A stretch of DNA of 64,000 nucleotides from Allocoprobacillus halotolerans (GTDB lineage Bacteria; Bacillota_I; Bacilli_A; Erysipelotrichales; Coprobacillaceae): the NCBI RefSeq assembly GCF_024399475.1, contig NZ_CP101620.1:2647608-2711607 (forward strand). The letters run 5' to 3'. Within the stretch, counting starts at the first letter, position 1. Every line of letters starts with the position of its first letter. A model generated the notes under the pieces. It saw only the letters and a program-made list of their open reading frames with translations. It searched no databases and was not told where the DNA came from. Shown here one piece after another: positions 8,336-18,730 of the stretch. Made by a program: the position numbers and the translations under genes.

Positions 8336-10824
8336 TTATAATAATTTTTTTAATTCAATCAGTGTACTCAAAGCATCTAACGGAGAAAGTGCCATTGGAT
8401 CAATATGCGCTAAAGCTTTTTCAACTGCACTTTCTTTAACAATCATTTGTGGTTCTTGTTTTTCACTAATCACTTTTTCAATATTATTATCTTCTAATGA
8501 TTCTAAAATCACTTGTGAACGCTGAATGACTTCATCTGGTAATTTTGCAAGCTGAGCGACATTGATTCCATAAGAACGATGACTTCTACCTGGTTTAATC
8601 TTGTAAAGGAAGACAATATGATCATCTTCAATAGAAGCACTGGCATGAACATTTTGAATATGGAAAGAATCATCCATCATTGTAAGTTCATGATAATGTG
8701 TTGAAAACAATGTGATACATTGAATGGAAGATGCTATATATTCAATAATAGATTGAGCAATCGCCATTCCATCAAAAGTTGCTGTTCCTCGCCCAATTTC
8801 ATCAAAAATAATCAATGAATCTTTTGTCGCATAACGCAAAGCATTATTTGCTTCAAGCATTTCTACCATAAAAGTAGATTGACCTGAAATCAAATCATCA
8901 CTAGCACCAATGCGTGTAAATATCTGATCAAAAACAGGCATGTTGGCTTCATCTGCAGGTACAAAAGAACCAATCTGTGCCATAATAACACTTAAAGCCA
9001 TTTGACGCATATAAGTTGATTTTCCACCCATATTTGGACCAGTAATTAGTAAAATCGACTGATCTTCAGGAATATGAATATCATTAGGTACATAATTTTG
9101 ACGAGATATCACTTGTTCAATAACCGCATGACGACCATTAACAATATCTAAAGTATGATTTTGATTAAATACAGGTCGCACATACCCATTATTGCTGGCT
9201 TTAGAGGCGAGTGACTGATAAACATCAATCTGGGCAATCACTGCCGCCACATCTTGAATCAAATGGACATCTTTTTTCATATATTCACGCAATTGAACAA
9301 AAATTTCATATTCTAAAGCGACAATCTTATCATTGGCACTTAAAATCTTAGCTTCCATTTCTTTTAATTCAGGCGTCACAAATCGTTCAGCATTAGAAAT
9401 ACTCTGTTTACGTGTATATTCAAATTCATCCTTAATCATTGATAAATAACTCTTTGTCACTTCAATATAATATCCAAAAACACGATTATATCCAATTTTT
9501 AAACCTTTAATGCCTGTTCTTTCTCTTTCCTTTGCCTCAAATTCACTCAACCACTGTTTCCCATTTTCACGAATATATCTTAACTCATCTAATTCTTGAT
9601 TATACCCCTCTTGAATCAATCCACCTTCTTTAACTGTAAGTGGTGGATTATCAATAATGGCTGTATCTATAGCTTGTGTTAAATGAGATAAATCAATCAA
9701 CTGATCAGCCAATTCATTAGTATAAGATGTATTCAACGATAATAACTGATGCTTTAATTCTGGAATAACTTTTAAAGAAGAAGCAATCCATTTTAAGTCA
9801 CGGGCATTGACATTTCCAAAAGCAATACGTCCTGCTAATTTTTCTAAATCATAAATATCATTAATAATATCTTTAATTATTTCTCTTTCAATAAAATTAT
9901 CAATAAAGATTTCAATAATATCCATACGTTTTTCAATCTTTTCTTGATTTACTAATGGTCTTTCAATCCATTGTCTTAATAAACGACCACCCATTGCTGA
10001 TTTGGTATCATCTAATAGCCATTGTAAAGTTCCATAATTTTCATTATTTAAATTCTTTGTTAATTCTAAAGATTTCTTTGTATATGAATCCATATAAATA
10101 TAATCTTCTGTCTTCACTTCTTGAATCTTTTGAATATGTTCCAACTCTCTTTTTGGGTATCCAACATATAATTTAATAATAATGAACAAACTTTAATTTG
10201 TTTTAAATCCGTTACAGATTCAAAAATCTTTTTATATTTTTCATTAAAATGATCATTTTCAAAACGTGAAATAAACAAATCATCCATTGACCAATCTTGT
10301 GAAACAACAATTTCCTTTAAGCCTAGTGAATCAATATAATTTTTCAAAATATGCTCTTTTTTATCAATATTCACAACAAAGAATTCTCCTGTTGAAATAT
10401 CACAATAAGCTAAAGTATAGTTAAAATCAAAGATGCCTAAAGCACCAATATAATTATTACGCTTTTCATTCAATGATGTATCCATAATTGTTCCAGGAGT
10501 AATAATCTGAACGACTCCACGTTTTACAATTCCTTTTTTACCTGGTTCAGATAATTGTTCAACAATCGCAACTTTATGTCCTAAATCAATTAATTTTTGA
10601 ATATATCCACTGACCGAATGAAATGGCACGCCACACATAGGCACACGTTCTTTCACACCTGCATTTTTTCCTGTCAAAGCTAAATCCAATGCCTTTGAAA
10701 CAACAATGGCATCATCAAAAAACATTTCATAAAAATCACCTAAACGAAACATCACTATAGCATCCTGATTTTGTTCTTTAATCTCTAAATATTGCATCAT
10801 CATTGGTGAGTATTTTTGCTTCAT
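8336..10824 (-). CDS. mutS: DNA mismatch repair protein MutS, frameshifted
   Basis: MutS recognises base mismatches and small loops. The N-terminal piece begins MKQKYSPMMMQYLEIK and carries the mismatch-contacting motif FRLGDFYEMFFDDA. The C-terminal piece carries the connector, lever and clamp regions and the ATPase, with GPNMGGKSTYMRQ (Walker A), DEIGRGTATFDG (Walker B) and THYHEL. The two reading frames join at an A5 run (10150-10154): one extra A gives TQKRELEHIQ. Corrected length is 829 residues, shorter than the usual 850 or so but with all domains. AGGAGGA precedes the ATG. As in Bacillus it lies between cotE and mutL. Confidence 0.95.
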
Positions 10825-10891
10825 GATATTCCTCCTTTATAACTTTAACATTATAGCATATTTTGTAAAATAAAGAAAAGATTTCGATATG

Positions 10892-10916
10892 AAAAAAGAT
10901 GCAAAAAGCATCTTCT
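10892..10916 (-). terminator. Terminator after cotE
   Basis: Minus-strand stem AGATGC-TTTTT-GCATCT followed by TTTTTTC, directly after the corrected cotE stop and about 70 bases before mutS. Confidence 0.75.
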
Positions 10917-10920
10917 CACA

Positions 10921-11426
10921 CTAACTCTTAATAAAATGCGGATTAATTTCAATATCCTCTAAATCATCCCATATTTCTTCTTCATCTTTTACTTCGACCT
11001 TAATACATGTTTCTCCACTAATTTCGATTTGCATTTCTTTTTCAATCTCTACAGTGACATCTTTTCCATTGTGTGATGCTGATAAACATTTTGGTGTTTC
11101 TAGACATCTTCCCTTGACCTGATCACTGTTTTCAAATTCGCGATCTTCTTTTTTGTCACTTGCATATCATCAATATAAGTCACCTGATGTTTTTCAACCA
11201 TTGAATCCATTTCATCATGGTAACTATACCAGATATGAACGTCAAAAGTTCCTACAATTTTAGGAATCTTATTTTTAATGGCAGCTTCATAATGATGATT
11301 GGTAATCCAACATCCTAGTATATCATCAGGCAAATGATTCAAAGTAAAATTATAAGTATTCCTAGATAATTTCTTTCCTTTCGCCACAATCGCTTTAGTA
11401 TAAATCTCTCTAATATTATGACTCAT
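10921..11426 (-). CDS. cotE: Spore coat morphogenetic protein CotE, frameshifted
   Basis: CotE organises the outer layer of the spore coat. The first frame runs from MSHNIREIYTKAIVAKGKKL through ILGCWITNHHYEA and GTFDVHIWYSYHDEM, all very like Bacillus CotE. After an A6 run at 11149-11154 one missing base shifts the frame; restored, it continues REFENSDQVKGRCLETPKCL and then an acidic tail (EEEIWDDLEDIEINPHF), which again matches CotE. Corrected length is 168 residues. Order ymcA-cotE-mutS-mutL is the Bacillus order except that guaB and a CAT-like gene are inserted before cotE. Without correction a 108-residue protein lacking the acidic tail would be made. Confidence 0.88.
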
Positions 11427-11486
11427 AAACCCACCTCTATATACTATATGATAAATCTAACGAATTACCACATTTTTTTGAGATAT

Positions 11487-12113
11487 TTATTCATCCTCCC
11501 CTTTAAGATGTAAGATAAAATCTTGTAATGATTCTAAATATTGACATGCTTCTAACCCATCCATTTGTACATGATGGAATTGAAAAGAGATACGTAAAGT
11601 AAACTTTTTCTCCTTTTGACGATATTTTCCCCAAAGCAAAAAGGGATTATTATAGATACCACTATACATATTCACGATACCATCAATATCATATTGAATA
11701 AGACTCGATGTTCCAATAATCATAGCGTCTTCCATTTCATAATCCTCACAACTTTGATAAACCTGGTGTGTCAATGTTAAATAGTTTTGTTCAAAAGTTT
11801 GTAAATCATCATGATAAGGAATATCACATGTACTTAACTCTCCATTTTGGTTACGAATAATGACATTAATACCTATCTTTTCATAGGACATCATCGTTTC
11901 ACCAACAGGCAATAAATAAAATTCTTTTTGACGTGAAGCGACATAACCAATACAATAACACATCAACATATTTAATTTATGTCCATTATTTTTTAATGCC
12001 ATTAAGGGTGTTATATCTAAAGTCTTAAAAATAGTTACCATCGGCATGGGTGCTTGATGGTATAATGTCCAGCTTTTAGCACGAGGTGTCTGCAATGGAT
12101 CAATCTCTTTCAT
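11487..12113 (-). CDS. Chloramphenicol acetyltransferase-like acyltransferase (CatA superfamily)
   Basis: 208 residues with the trimeric CAT fold signature near the C-terminus: SFQFHHVQMDGLEACQYL, where HHxxxDG provides the catalytic His. The N-terminal segment PRAKSWTLYHQAPMPMVTIF resembles the CAT start, and NPFLLWGKYRQ fits the family's central strand. True CAT enzymes acetylate chloramphenicol with acetyl-CoA. Many chromosomal relatives in Firmicutes are not proven resistance genes, so a xenobiotic or unknown acceptor is equally possible. AAGGAGGA precedes the ATG. It lies between guaB (upstream, separated by a terminator) and cotE, interrupting a conserved block. Confidence 0.8.
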   Translation of the reverse strand: MKEIDPLQTPRAKSWTLYHQAPMPMVTIFKTLDITPLMALKNNGHKLNMLMCYCIGYVASRQKEFYLLPVGETMMSYEKIGINVIIRNQNGELSTCDIPYHDDLQTFEQNYLTLTHQVYQSCEDYEMEDAMIIGTSSLIQYDIDGIVNMYSGIYNNPFLLWGKYRQKEKKFTLRISFQFHHVQMDGLEACQYLESLQDFILHLKGEDE

Positions 12114-12128
12114 CTTGATTCCTCCTTA

Positions 12129-12155
12129 AAAAAGATACTTCCAGCGAAGTATCTT
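12129..12155 (-). terminator. Terminator after guaB
   Basis: Perfect 10-bp stem (AAGATACTTC / GAAGTATCTT) with 4-base loop overlapping the guaB stop, followed on the minus strand by TTTT. The next gene's ribosome-binding site follows at once. Confidence 0.8.
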
Positions 12156-13662
12156 ATTGATTATGAGATGGTGTTGAATCTTTTAACACAACATCATGTG
12201 CGCCACCTTCAACAATACTTGTTGAAGATACAAGCGTAATTTTTGCTTTTTCTTGTAATTCAGGGATTGTTAATGCACCACAGTTACACATTGTTGATTT
12301 GATTTTCGCAAGTGTTAAACCAACATTATCTTTTAAAGGTCCTGCATATGGAACATATGAGTCAACACCTTCTTCAAATGAAAGTTTTGCATCGCCACCT
12401 AAATCATAACGTTGCCAGTTTCTAGCACGAGCACTTCCTTCTCCCCAATATTCTTTCATATATTGTCCATTGATATTGACTTTATTTGTTGGTGATTCAT
12501 CAAAACGAGAGAAATATCTTCCTAGCATAATGAAATCGGAACCCATCGCTAAAGCTAAAGTCATATGATAATCATGAACAATTCCACCATCGCTACAAAT
12601 AGGAACATAAATACCTGTTTCTTTGAAATATTCATCTCTGGCTTTGGCAACTTCAATAGTGGCAGTTGCTTGTCCTCTACCGATACCTTTTTGTTCTCTG
12701 GTAATACAGATAGAACCTCCACCGATACCGATTTTTACGAAGTCAGCACCACATTCAGCTAAGAATCTAAATCCTTCAGCATCAACAACATTTCCAGCAC
12801 CAACTTTTACACTGTCACCATAATGTTCACGAATCCATTCAATTGTTAATTTTTGCCATTCACTAAATCCTTCACTTGAATCGATACATAAAACATCAGC
12901 ACCAGCTTCCACTAAAGCAGGAACACGTGTTGCATAATCTCTGGTATTGATTCCAGCTCCTACAACATATCTTTTTGAATCATCTAATAATTCATTAGGA
13001 TTAGATTTTCTTGATTCATAATCTTTTCTAAAAACAAAATATTCTAATTTTTGTTCATCATCAATAATAGGTAAAGCATTTAATTTGTTATCCCAGATAA
13101 TATCATTAGCTTCTTTTAATGTCACACCGCTTTTTGCAGTTACTAATTTTTCAAATGGTGTCATAAATTCAGAAACTTTTGTATCTAAAGACATACGAGA
13201 AATACGATAATCTCTTCCTGTTACAATTCCCACTAATTTTCCATTTGGTGTTCCATCTTCAGTAACAGCCATTGTAGAATGTCCTGTTTTTTCCTTTAAA
13301 GATATAACATCCTGTAATGTCTGATAAGGTGCAATGTTAGAATCGCTTGGAACAAATCCAGCTTTGTAGTTTTTCACTTTTCTAACCATTTCAGCCTGCG
13401 CTTCTACAGTTTGAGATCCATAAATAAATGAAACCCCACCTTCTCTTGCTAAAGCAATTGCCATTGTATCATTAGATACAGATTGCATAATCGCTGATAC
13501 AAGAGGAATATTCAATGATAATGCTGGTTCTTCACCCTTTTTAAATTTAACTAATGGTGTTTTTAAACTTACATTTTTTGGTTGACACTGGGCACTTGAG
13601 TATCCAGGTACCAATAAATATTCGTTAAATGTATGTGATGGTTCTTCAAAAAAATATGCCAT
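12154..13662 (-). CDS. guaB: Inosine-5'-monophosphate dehydrogenase, Tritrichomonas-like type
   Basis: Oxidises IMP to XMP with NAD, the committed step of GMP synthesis. 502 residues: N-terminal barrel half, two CBS repeats (about 105-225, including the VTGRDYR and LNALPIIDD segments), then the catalytic half with [15 protein letters not shown], whose Cys falls at residue 319, and a mobile flap containing [10 protein letters not shown]. The catalytic loop ICITRE, the flap and the C-terminal [14 protein letters not shown] resemble what I remember of the Tritrichomonas foetus enzyme far more than Bacillus GuaB. The start [12 protein letters not shown] follows AAAAGGAGAG. A terminator follows, so it is probably monocistronic. 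Confidence 0.95.
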   Translation of the reverse strand: MAYFFEEPSHTFNEYLLVPGYSSAQCQPKNVSLKTPLVKFKKGEEPALSLNIPLVSAIMQSVSNDTMAIALAREGGVSFIYGSQTVEAQAEMVRKVKNYKAGFVPSDSNIAPYQTLQDVISLKEKTGHSTMAVTEDGTPNGKLVGIVTGRDYRISRMSLDTKVSEFMTPFEKLVTAKSGVTLKEANDIIWDNKLNALPIIDDEQKLEYFVFRKDYESRKSNPNELLDDSKRYVVGAGINTRDYATRVPALVEAGADVLCIDSSEGFSEWQKLTIEWIREHYGDSVKVGAGNVVDAEGFRFLAECGADFVKIGIGGGSICITREQKGIGRGQATATIEVAKARDEYFKETGIYVPICSDGGIVHDYHMTLALAMGSDFIMLGRYFSRFDESPTNKVNINGQYMKEYWGEGSARARNWQRYDLGGDAKLSFEEGVDSYVPYAGPLKDNVGLTLAKIKSTMCNCGALTIPELQEKAKITLVSSTSIVEGGAHDVVLKDSTPSHNQ

Positions 13663-13728
13663 AATTTCTCTCCTTTTCCCTTTTATTGTCATTTATTGAA
13701 GAAATTATATAGAGTTTTCGTTGTTTCG

Positions 13729-14062
13729 TCAACTCTTTTTCTTCAATTCCAAGTTAATATCATCTTGAATTTGATTTAATAATGTATTAACTTCAATCTT
13801 TAAAGCCAAATAATTATAAATAAGTGGATTTTCATCAAAATCCTTTTTTCATTTGATATTCCTGAATGATTTCTTGACAATCTTCTTGACGATGTTTTGC
13901 TTGAACAATTTGTCGTTGTAAATGTTTTAATTCTTCCTCTAAAGCCTTTAATTCTTGATTGTTTTGTACAAGTGTTTCATATCTTTGATATTCTTTAACA
14001 ATTTCCTGATCTAAAATCCATTGATTTAAAGCTTTAGACTTATCTTGAATATTTTTATTCAA
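13729..14062 (-). CDS. ymcA: YmcA/YlbF-family regulator (Y-complex component), frameshifted
   Basis: Small helical protein of the YlbF/YmcA family. In Bacillus, YmcA, YlbF and YaaT form the Y-complex that affects RNase Y-dependent mRNA processing, sporulation and biofilms. The first frame is a coiled-coil-rich helix series (about 75 residues, ending QEYQMKKGF). At the A6 run 13844-13849 the frame breaks; here removing one A, not adding one, gives [20 protein letters not shown] and a normal helical C-terminus ending LELKKKS. Corrected length about 110 residues. I choose the TTG start because AGGTGAAG stands six bases upstream; a GTG three codons earlier is possible. It overlaps the miaB stop. 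Confidence 0.75.
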
Positions 14063-15497
14063 TTTCTTCACCTTTTAAAGCCCATGTTTTCACTTCCGTA
14101 ACACGCACTGGAACAATTTTACCGATATGTTGAGGATTACCTTTAAAATTAATTAACTTTTGATGTTTTGTATATCCTGTTAACATATCATCATCTCTTT
14201 TGGAAGTCCCTTCAACTAAGACTTCAACAACTTGATTGAGATACTTTTGATTTTGTTTTAAAGCTTTTTCATTAACCAAATCATTTAAACGATATAAACG
14301 CTGTTCTTTTGTATGAATATTAATATCATCATCCATTTTTGCTGCTGGTGTTCCAGCACGAGGAGAATAGATAAATGTATAAGCTAAATCATATTCACAA
14401 TATTCATATAATGAAAGCGTATCTTTGAATTGTTCATCTGTTTCACCAGGGAAACCTACAATAATATCAGTTGTAATTGTACAATCTGGGATTTTTGCCT
14501 TGATTTTATCAAACAATTCTAAATAAGCCTCTCTTGTATATCTTCTTCCCATACGTCTTAAAACATCACTGTTTCCAGATTGAACTGGTAGATGTATAGC
14601 TGGCATGATATTGTCATAACGTGCAATGACATCAATCATCTGATCACTAAAATCCCATGGATGACTCGTTGTAAAACGAATACGTGGAATTTGTGTCTTT
14701 GCTACATCTTCTAATAAAGATGCAAAGTCATAATCATCATCAAAATCTTTACCATAAGAATTGACATTTTGACCTAATAAAGTAATTTCTTGATAGCCTT
14801 GTGCTTTTAATTCATTGACTTCTTCAAGAATCTCATCTTTTAAACGTGATCTTTCTTTTCCACGTGTATAAGGAACAATGCAGTATGTACAAAACTTATT
14901 ACATCCATACATAATATTAACCCACGCTTTATAAGGATGGGCACGATGGCTCGGTAAGTTTTCAATAACATCTCCTTCTTTAGACCAGACTTCTAAAACC
15001 ATTTCTTTATCCAACATCGCTTGTTTTAATAAAACTGGTAAACGATGAATGTTATGTGTTCCAAAAATCAAATCAACTTGTGGATGTTTTTCTAAAATCT
15101 TTTGAACAACAACTTCCTCCTGTGCCATACAACCACAAATACCAAAAATAATATTTGGATTCGTTCTTTTCACTTTTTTCAAATATCCAATTTTTCCAAA
15201 AACTTTTTCTTCAGCATTTTCTCTAATCGCACAAGTATTTAATAAAACAACCTGTGCATCTTTGATTTCATCAGTTGGTGCATATCCCAAACTTTCTAAA
15301 ATCCCTGCCAAAGTTTCACTATCACGTTCATTGGCTTGACATCCATATGTTTGAATAAAATACTTTTGTCCTTGACCAATTCCCACCATATCAGCTGGTA
15401 TTTCATAAGCATCTTTGATATGATGAATTTCATCTTTTCCTCTATGTTTGGCATCTTTTAAAGATGGACCTTTAAAATATTGACTATAATCTTTCAT
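14055..15497 (-). CDS. miaB: tRNA-2-methylthio-N6-dimethylallyladenosine synthase MiaB
   Basis: Radical SAM methylthiotransferase that adds the 2-methylthio group to i6A37 made by MiaA. 480 residues: N-terminal UPF0004 domain with three cluster cysteines ([30 protein letters not shown]), radical SAM core with [15 protein letters not shown] near 200, then a TRAM domain at the C-terminus ([27 protein letters not shown]). The start [10 protein letters not shown] is preceded by GGTGAG. Its stop overlaps ymcA, as in Bacillus, where miaB and ymcA are neighbours. Confidence 0.97.
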   Translation of the reverse strand: MKDYSQYFKGPSLKDAKHRGKDEIHHIKDAYEIPADMVGIGQGQKYFIQTYGCQANERDSETLAGILESLGYAPTDEIKDAQVVLLNTCAIRENAEEKVFGKIGYLKKVKRTNPNIIFGICGCMAQEEVVVQKILEKHPQVDLIFGTHNIHRLPVLLKQAMLDKEMVLEVWSKEGDVIENLPSHRAHPYKAWVNIMYGCNKFCTYCIVPYTRGKERSRLKDEILEEVNELKAQGYQEITLLGQNVNSYGKDFDDDYDFASLLEDVAKTQIPRIRFTTSHPWDFSDQMIDVIARYDNIMPAIHLPVQSGNSDVLRRMGRRYTREAYLELFDKIKAKIPDCTITTDIIVGFPGETDEQFKDTLSLYEYCEYDLAYTFIYSPRAGTPAAKMDDDINIHTKEQRLYRLNDLVNEKALKQNQKYLNQVVEVLVEGTSKRDDDMLTGYTKHQKLINFKGNPQHIGKIVPVRVTEVKTWALKGEEIE

Positions 15498-15549
15498 TTT
15501 CTCACCACTCTCTGCTCTATTATATCAAATAAATCAAAATAGAAAAGAA

Positions 15550-15576
15550 AAAAATAAGGACATTGTCCTTATTTTT
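15550..15576. terminator. Terminator between the 81-residue gene and miaB
   Basis: Perfect 10-bp stem (AAATAAGGAC / GTCCTTATTT) with 3-base loop, flanked by A and T runs, just past the stop at 15577. Confidence 0.8.
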
Positions 15577-15822
15577 TTATCCAAAGAATCCATCTGGTTG
15601 AATTGAGAAGTATAAAACTCCACCTTCAGGTGTTTTCTTAAATAATCCTTTGCAATATGAAGCTGCTTCATCAGGGCTTAATTCAGTTTCACATTCAATT
15701 TCAGCTTTGATTCCTGTTTTCTTTACAAATTTACATTTAACTTTATCATCTTCATACCCATCAAAAAAATCAATTAATTTTTGAACTTGAGCAGTAGACA
15801 TTAATAATTTACATTTTGCCAT
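15577..15822 (-). CDS. Conserved small protein of unknown function, 81 residues
   Basis: Begins MAKCKLLMSTAQVQKLI and ends SIQPDGFFG. It has five cysteines (in the segments KCKLL, VKCKF, IECETE and SYCKGL) but no CxxC zinc pattern, and no membrane segment. A strong AAGGAGGA precedes the ATG and a terminator follows, so it is a separate short transcription unit between spoVS and miaB. In Bacillus this position holds tdh and kbl. I do not recognise the family. Confidence 0.75.
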   Translation of the reverse strand: MAKCKLLMSTAQVQKLIDFFDGYEDDKVKCKFVKKTGIKAEIECETELSPDEAASYCKGLFKKTPEGGVLYFSIQPDGFFG

Positions 15823-15883
15823 AATATTTCCTCCTTAGTATCACATTTCTATTATATCACTTTACTAAAAAAATAAAGCCTTT

Positions 15884-16144
15884 TCATTTCATTTCTACAT
15901 TTAAACGTAGCGATGTTATCACTTGATTATCAATTGTCAAATCATAGAATGAAGGGATGCAATAAATTTCATATCCACTTGGTGCTATATATCCTCTTGA
16001 AATGGCAATAGCTTTCATCGCTTGATTGAGTGCAGCTGCCCCAATCACCTGAATTTGAACTTTTTGATGTTCTCTTAATAAACTTGTTAATGCTCCTGCA
16101 ACCTTACTTGGTTGAGAAGTCGACGATACTCTCATCATTTCCAT
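15884..16144 (-). CDS. spoVS: Stage V sporulation protein S
   Basis: Small Alba-like protein needed for late spore coat assembly and involved in the switch to sporulation in Bacillus. 86 residues, nearly collinear with the family: MRVSSTSQPSKVAGAL, then IQVIGAAALNQAMKAIAISRG and the end RLNVEMK. AGGGAGGA precedes the start. It sits between ymdB and miaB, matching the Bacillus order rny-ymdB-spoVS. Confidence 0.95.
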   Translation of the reverse strand: MEMMRVSSTSQPSKVAGALTSLLREHQKVQIQVIGAAALNQAMKAIAISRGYIAPSGYEIYCIPSFYDLTIDNQVITSLRLNVEMK

Positions 16145-16192
16145 AAAAATTCCTCCCTGCTTTTAATATATGAACAAGGAGGAAAAATATAC

Positions 16193-16975
16193 TTATAATG
16201 AATGATTTGGATCAATACAAATTCTTTGAATTTGTGTACATTGGTTTTGGTCATTAAAGGTTAAAAGAGTCGCACGTAACTGCCCTTCACTTTCAGCAAT
16301 CTGAAAAGGAGTCATAATTCCCATTTTCATACGTTTAATAATACTGTCAACATCACAACCAATCGCACTATGATAAGGACCAGTCATTCCCACATCGGAT
16401 TGATAGGCCGTTCCTTTTGGCAAAATCTTTTCATCTGCCGTTGTGACATGTGTATGTGTTCCCAAAACAGCTGAAACCTTACCATCTAAATAATATCCTA
16501 AAGCGACTTTTTCACTTGTCGCTTCAGCGTGGAAATCAATGATATGGATATCACTTTGATCTTTGGCTAAGATGTCATCTATCGCTTCAAATGGATTTTG
16601 TGATTTTCCATCCATAAATGTAATACCCAACAAATTTGTAACTCTAATTTTACGATTTTTAAAAAGAATTTCTCGGCTTCCTATACCTGGTAAAGCTTTT
16701 GGTTGATTATAAGGTACTATCAAACGATCAGCTTCATCAATATAATCAAATAATTCTTTTTTCGCAAAAGTATGATTTCCCATTGTCATGAAAGAAATAC
16801 CTTGAAACAAAAATTCGTTATAATGTTTTTTAATCAAACCTTTTCCATGTGTTGCATTTTCAACATTTGCAATGACAAAATCAATTTCATATTTTTCTTT
16901 CAACAAAGGTAAATATCGTTCAATCATTTCTCTCCCAATTGCTGAAAAAACATCTCCAATAAAAAGAATATTCAT
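16193..16975 (-). CDS. ymdB: YmdB-family metallophosphoesterase (cyclic nucleotide phosphodiesterase)
   Basis: Binuclear metal phosphodiesterase, 260 residues. The metal ligands of the calcineurin-like fold are visible: FIGDVFSAIGR at the start, VIANVENATHGKGL, MGNHTFAKKEL, DFHAEATSEK and GTHTHVTTADE. In Bacillus, YmdB hydrolyses 2',3'- and 3',5'-cyclic nucleotides and links to biofilm versus motility decisions. The gene follows rny with a hairpin between, as in Bacillus, and precedes spoVS. AGGAGAG precedes the ATG. Confidence 0.93.
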   Translation of the reverse strand: MNILFIGDVFSAIGREMIERYLPLLKEKYEIDFVIANVENATHGKGLIKKHYNEFLFQGISFMTMGNHTFAKKELFDYIDEADRLIVPYNQPKALPGIGSREILFKNRKIRVTNLLGITFMDGKSQNPFEAIDDILAKDQSDIHIIDFHAEATSEKVALGYYLDGKVSAVLGTHTHVTTADEKILPKGTAYQSDVGMTGPYHSAIGCDVDSIIKRMKMGIMTPFQIAESEGQLRATLLTFNDQNQCTQIQRICIDPNHSL

Positions 16976-16992
16976 TTTCTCTCCTACTTTCT

Positions 16993-17018
16993 AAAAAAAG
17001 ATAGGTATCCCTATCTTT
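16993..17018 (-). terminator. Terminator after rny
   Basis: Stem AAAGATAGG / CCTATCTTT with a 4-base loop, then T7 on the minus strand. It overlaps the rny stop. Confidence 0.8.
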
Positions 17019-18570
17019 ATTTGGCAATTTCATTCGCACGTACTTCACGAATCACAGTCACTTTAATATGTCCTGGATATGTTAATTCATTTTCAATCTT
17101 ATCACGAATATCTCTTGCTAATTGATGACTCGCTAAATCATCAACCTTATCCGGTTTCACGATGACACGAATTTCACGTCCAGCTTGAATCGCAAAGACT
17201 TTATCAACACCATCAAAACCTTTAGAAATTTCTTCCAGTTTTTCAAGACGTTGAATATAATTTTCAATTGTTTCACTACGACTTCCTGGTCTTGCAGCTG
17301 ATAATGTATCAGCAGCTGCCACTAAAATAGAAATCACACTCGTTGGTTCAACATCACCATGATGTGATTCAATGGCATTAATAACAGTTGCATTTTCACC
17401 ATATTTCTTAGCAAATTTGACACCTAATTCAACATGGCTTCCTTCCATTTCATGATCAACTGCTTTTCCTAAATCATGTAAAAGTCCTGCACGTCTTGCT
17501 AATTGTTGATTCAAACCAAGCTCAGCAGCCATCATTCCTGCAAAATGAGCCACTTCCAATGAATGTTGTAAAGCATTTTGACCATAACTTGTACGGTATT
17601 TTAATTTTCCAATTAACATCACAATTTCTTTATGAACACGTGATAATCCTAATTCAAAAATAGCATCTTCTCCTGTTTTTTGAATCACTTCACGAAGTTC
17701 ATTTTTTGTTTTTTGAACGACTTCTTCAATACGTCCAGGTTGAATTCTTCCATCACGAATCAATGTTTCTAATGAAAGACGAGCAATTTCTCTTCTAATA
17801 GGATCAAAACATGAAATCGTAATGGCTTCAGGTGTATCATCAATAATTAATTCTACTCCTGTCGCATTCTCAATGGCTTTAATGTTTCTCCCTTCACGTC
17901 CAATAATACGCCCTTTCATTTCTTCACTTGGTAAAGCCACAACATTGACAGTTCTTTCAATCGTTTCTTCTTGTGAATAACGATTAATAGCTGCCGCAAT
18001 AATATCTTTGGCATATAATGAAGCCTTTGATTTTGCTTCATCTTCTTGTTCTTTGATATAAGCTGTGACTTCTTTTGACATTTTTTGTTCAACTTGTTTA
18101 AATAATTCTTCCTTTGCTTCATTAGCGCTCATTGCTGCAATCTTTTCTAATTCTGAGATTTTCTCATCAATTTGATTTTTCAATTGAGCCTCTAATTTCC
18201 CTAGTTCTTCACTTTTCTTTTCCAATTGCACTGCTTTTTCTTCCAAGACATCTTCTCTGCCTTGTAAAGCAATATCTCGACGATCAATATTTTGTTCTCT
18301 TTGCAATAGTTTGTTTTCAAATTTAGTAACTTCTAAGCGTTGTTCCTTGATTTCTTTTTCAGCTTCAAGCTTATATTCATAAGCTTGTGTTTTAGCATCA
18401 AGAATAGCTTCCTTAACTATATTATCAGCCTTAGAGTTCGCTTCTTCAACAATTTTAGCAGCATCTCCATGAGCTTTTGATACGCCTAATTTTGTTAAAA
18501 TAAAATATAAACCGAATCCTAAAGCGACACAAAGAACATAGGTAACAATAGTAAGAAGGTTTGCATCCAT
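17017..18570 (-). CDS. rny: Ribonuclease Y
   Basis: Membrane-anchored endoribonuclease that starts mRNA decay. 517 residues: one N-terminal membrane helix (about 5-25), a long coiled coil (about 40-190, Glu/Lys rich), a KH RNA-binding domain with [16 protein letters not shown] near 215-230, and an HD hydrolase domain with [13 protein letters not shown] and [16 protein letters not shown]. The C-terminal end [19 protein letters not shown] is typical. GGAGGAAAA precedes the ATG. Located upstream of ymdB and downstream of recA in transcription order. Confidence 0.97.
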   Translation of the reverse strand: MDANLLTIVTYVLCVALGFGLYFILTKLGVSKAHGDAAKIVEEANSKADNIVKEAILDAKTQAYEYKLEAEKEIKEQRLEVTKFENKLLQREQNIDRRDIALQGREDVLEEKAVQLEKKSEELGKLEAQLKNQIDEKISELEKIAAMSANEAKEELFKQVEQKMSKEVTAYIKEQEDEAKSKASLYAKDIIAAAINRYSQEETIERTVNVVALPSEEMKGRIIGREGRNIKAIENATGVELIIDDTPEAITISCFDPIRREIARLSLETLIRDGRIQPGRIEEVVQKTKNELREVIQKTGEDAIFELGLSRVHKEIVMLIGKLKYRTSYGQNALQHSLEVAHFAGMMAAELGLNQQLARRAGLLHDLGKAVDHEMEGSHVELGVKFAKKYGENATVINAIESHHGDVEPTSVISILVAAADTLSAARPGSRSETIENYIQRLEKLEEISKGFDGVDKVFAIQAGREIRVIVKPDKVDDLASHQLARDIRDKIENELTYPGHIKVTVIREVRANEIAK

Positions 18571-18700
18571 AATATTTTCCTCCTATTTCCTATGACAAAT
18601 TTCTAGTTGTGCATCACACACATAAGATATTATACCGTATTTTTGTGAAATTGACAATAAAATATCAAAAGATTGCACATAACCTAAACTGATTATAAAA

Positions 18701-18730
18701 CAAAAAACCAATATAGATGAATATATTGGT
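18701..18730 (-). terminator. Terminator after recA
   Basis: Stem ACCAATATA / TATATTGGT with a 6-base loop followed by TTTTTTG on the minus strand, directly at the recA stop. Confidence 0.75.
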
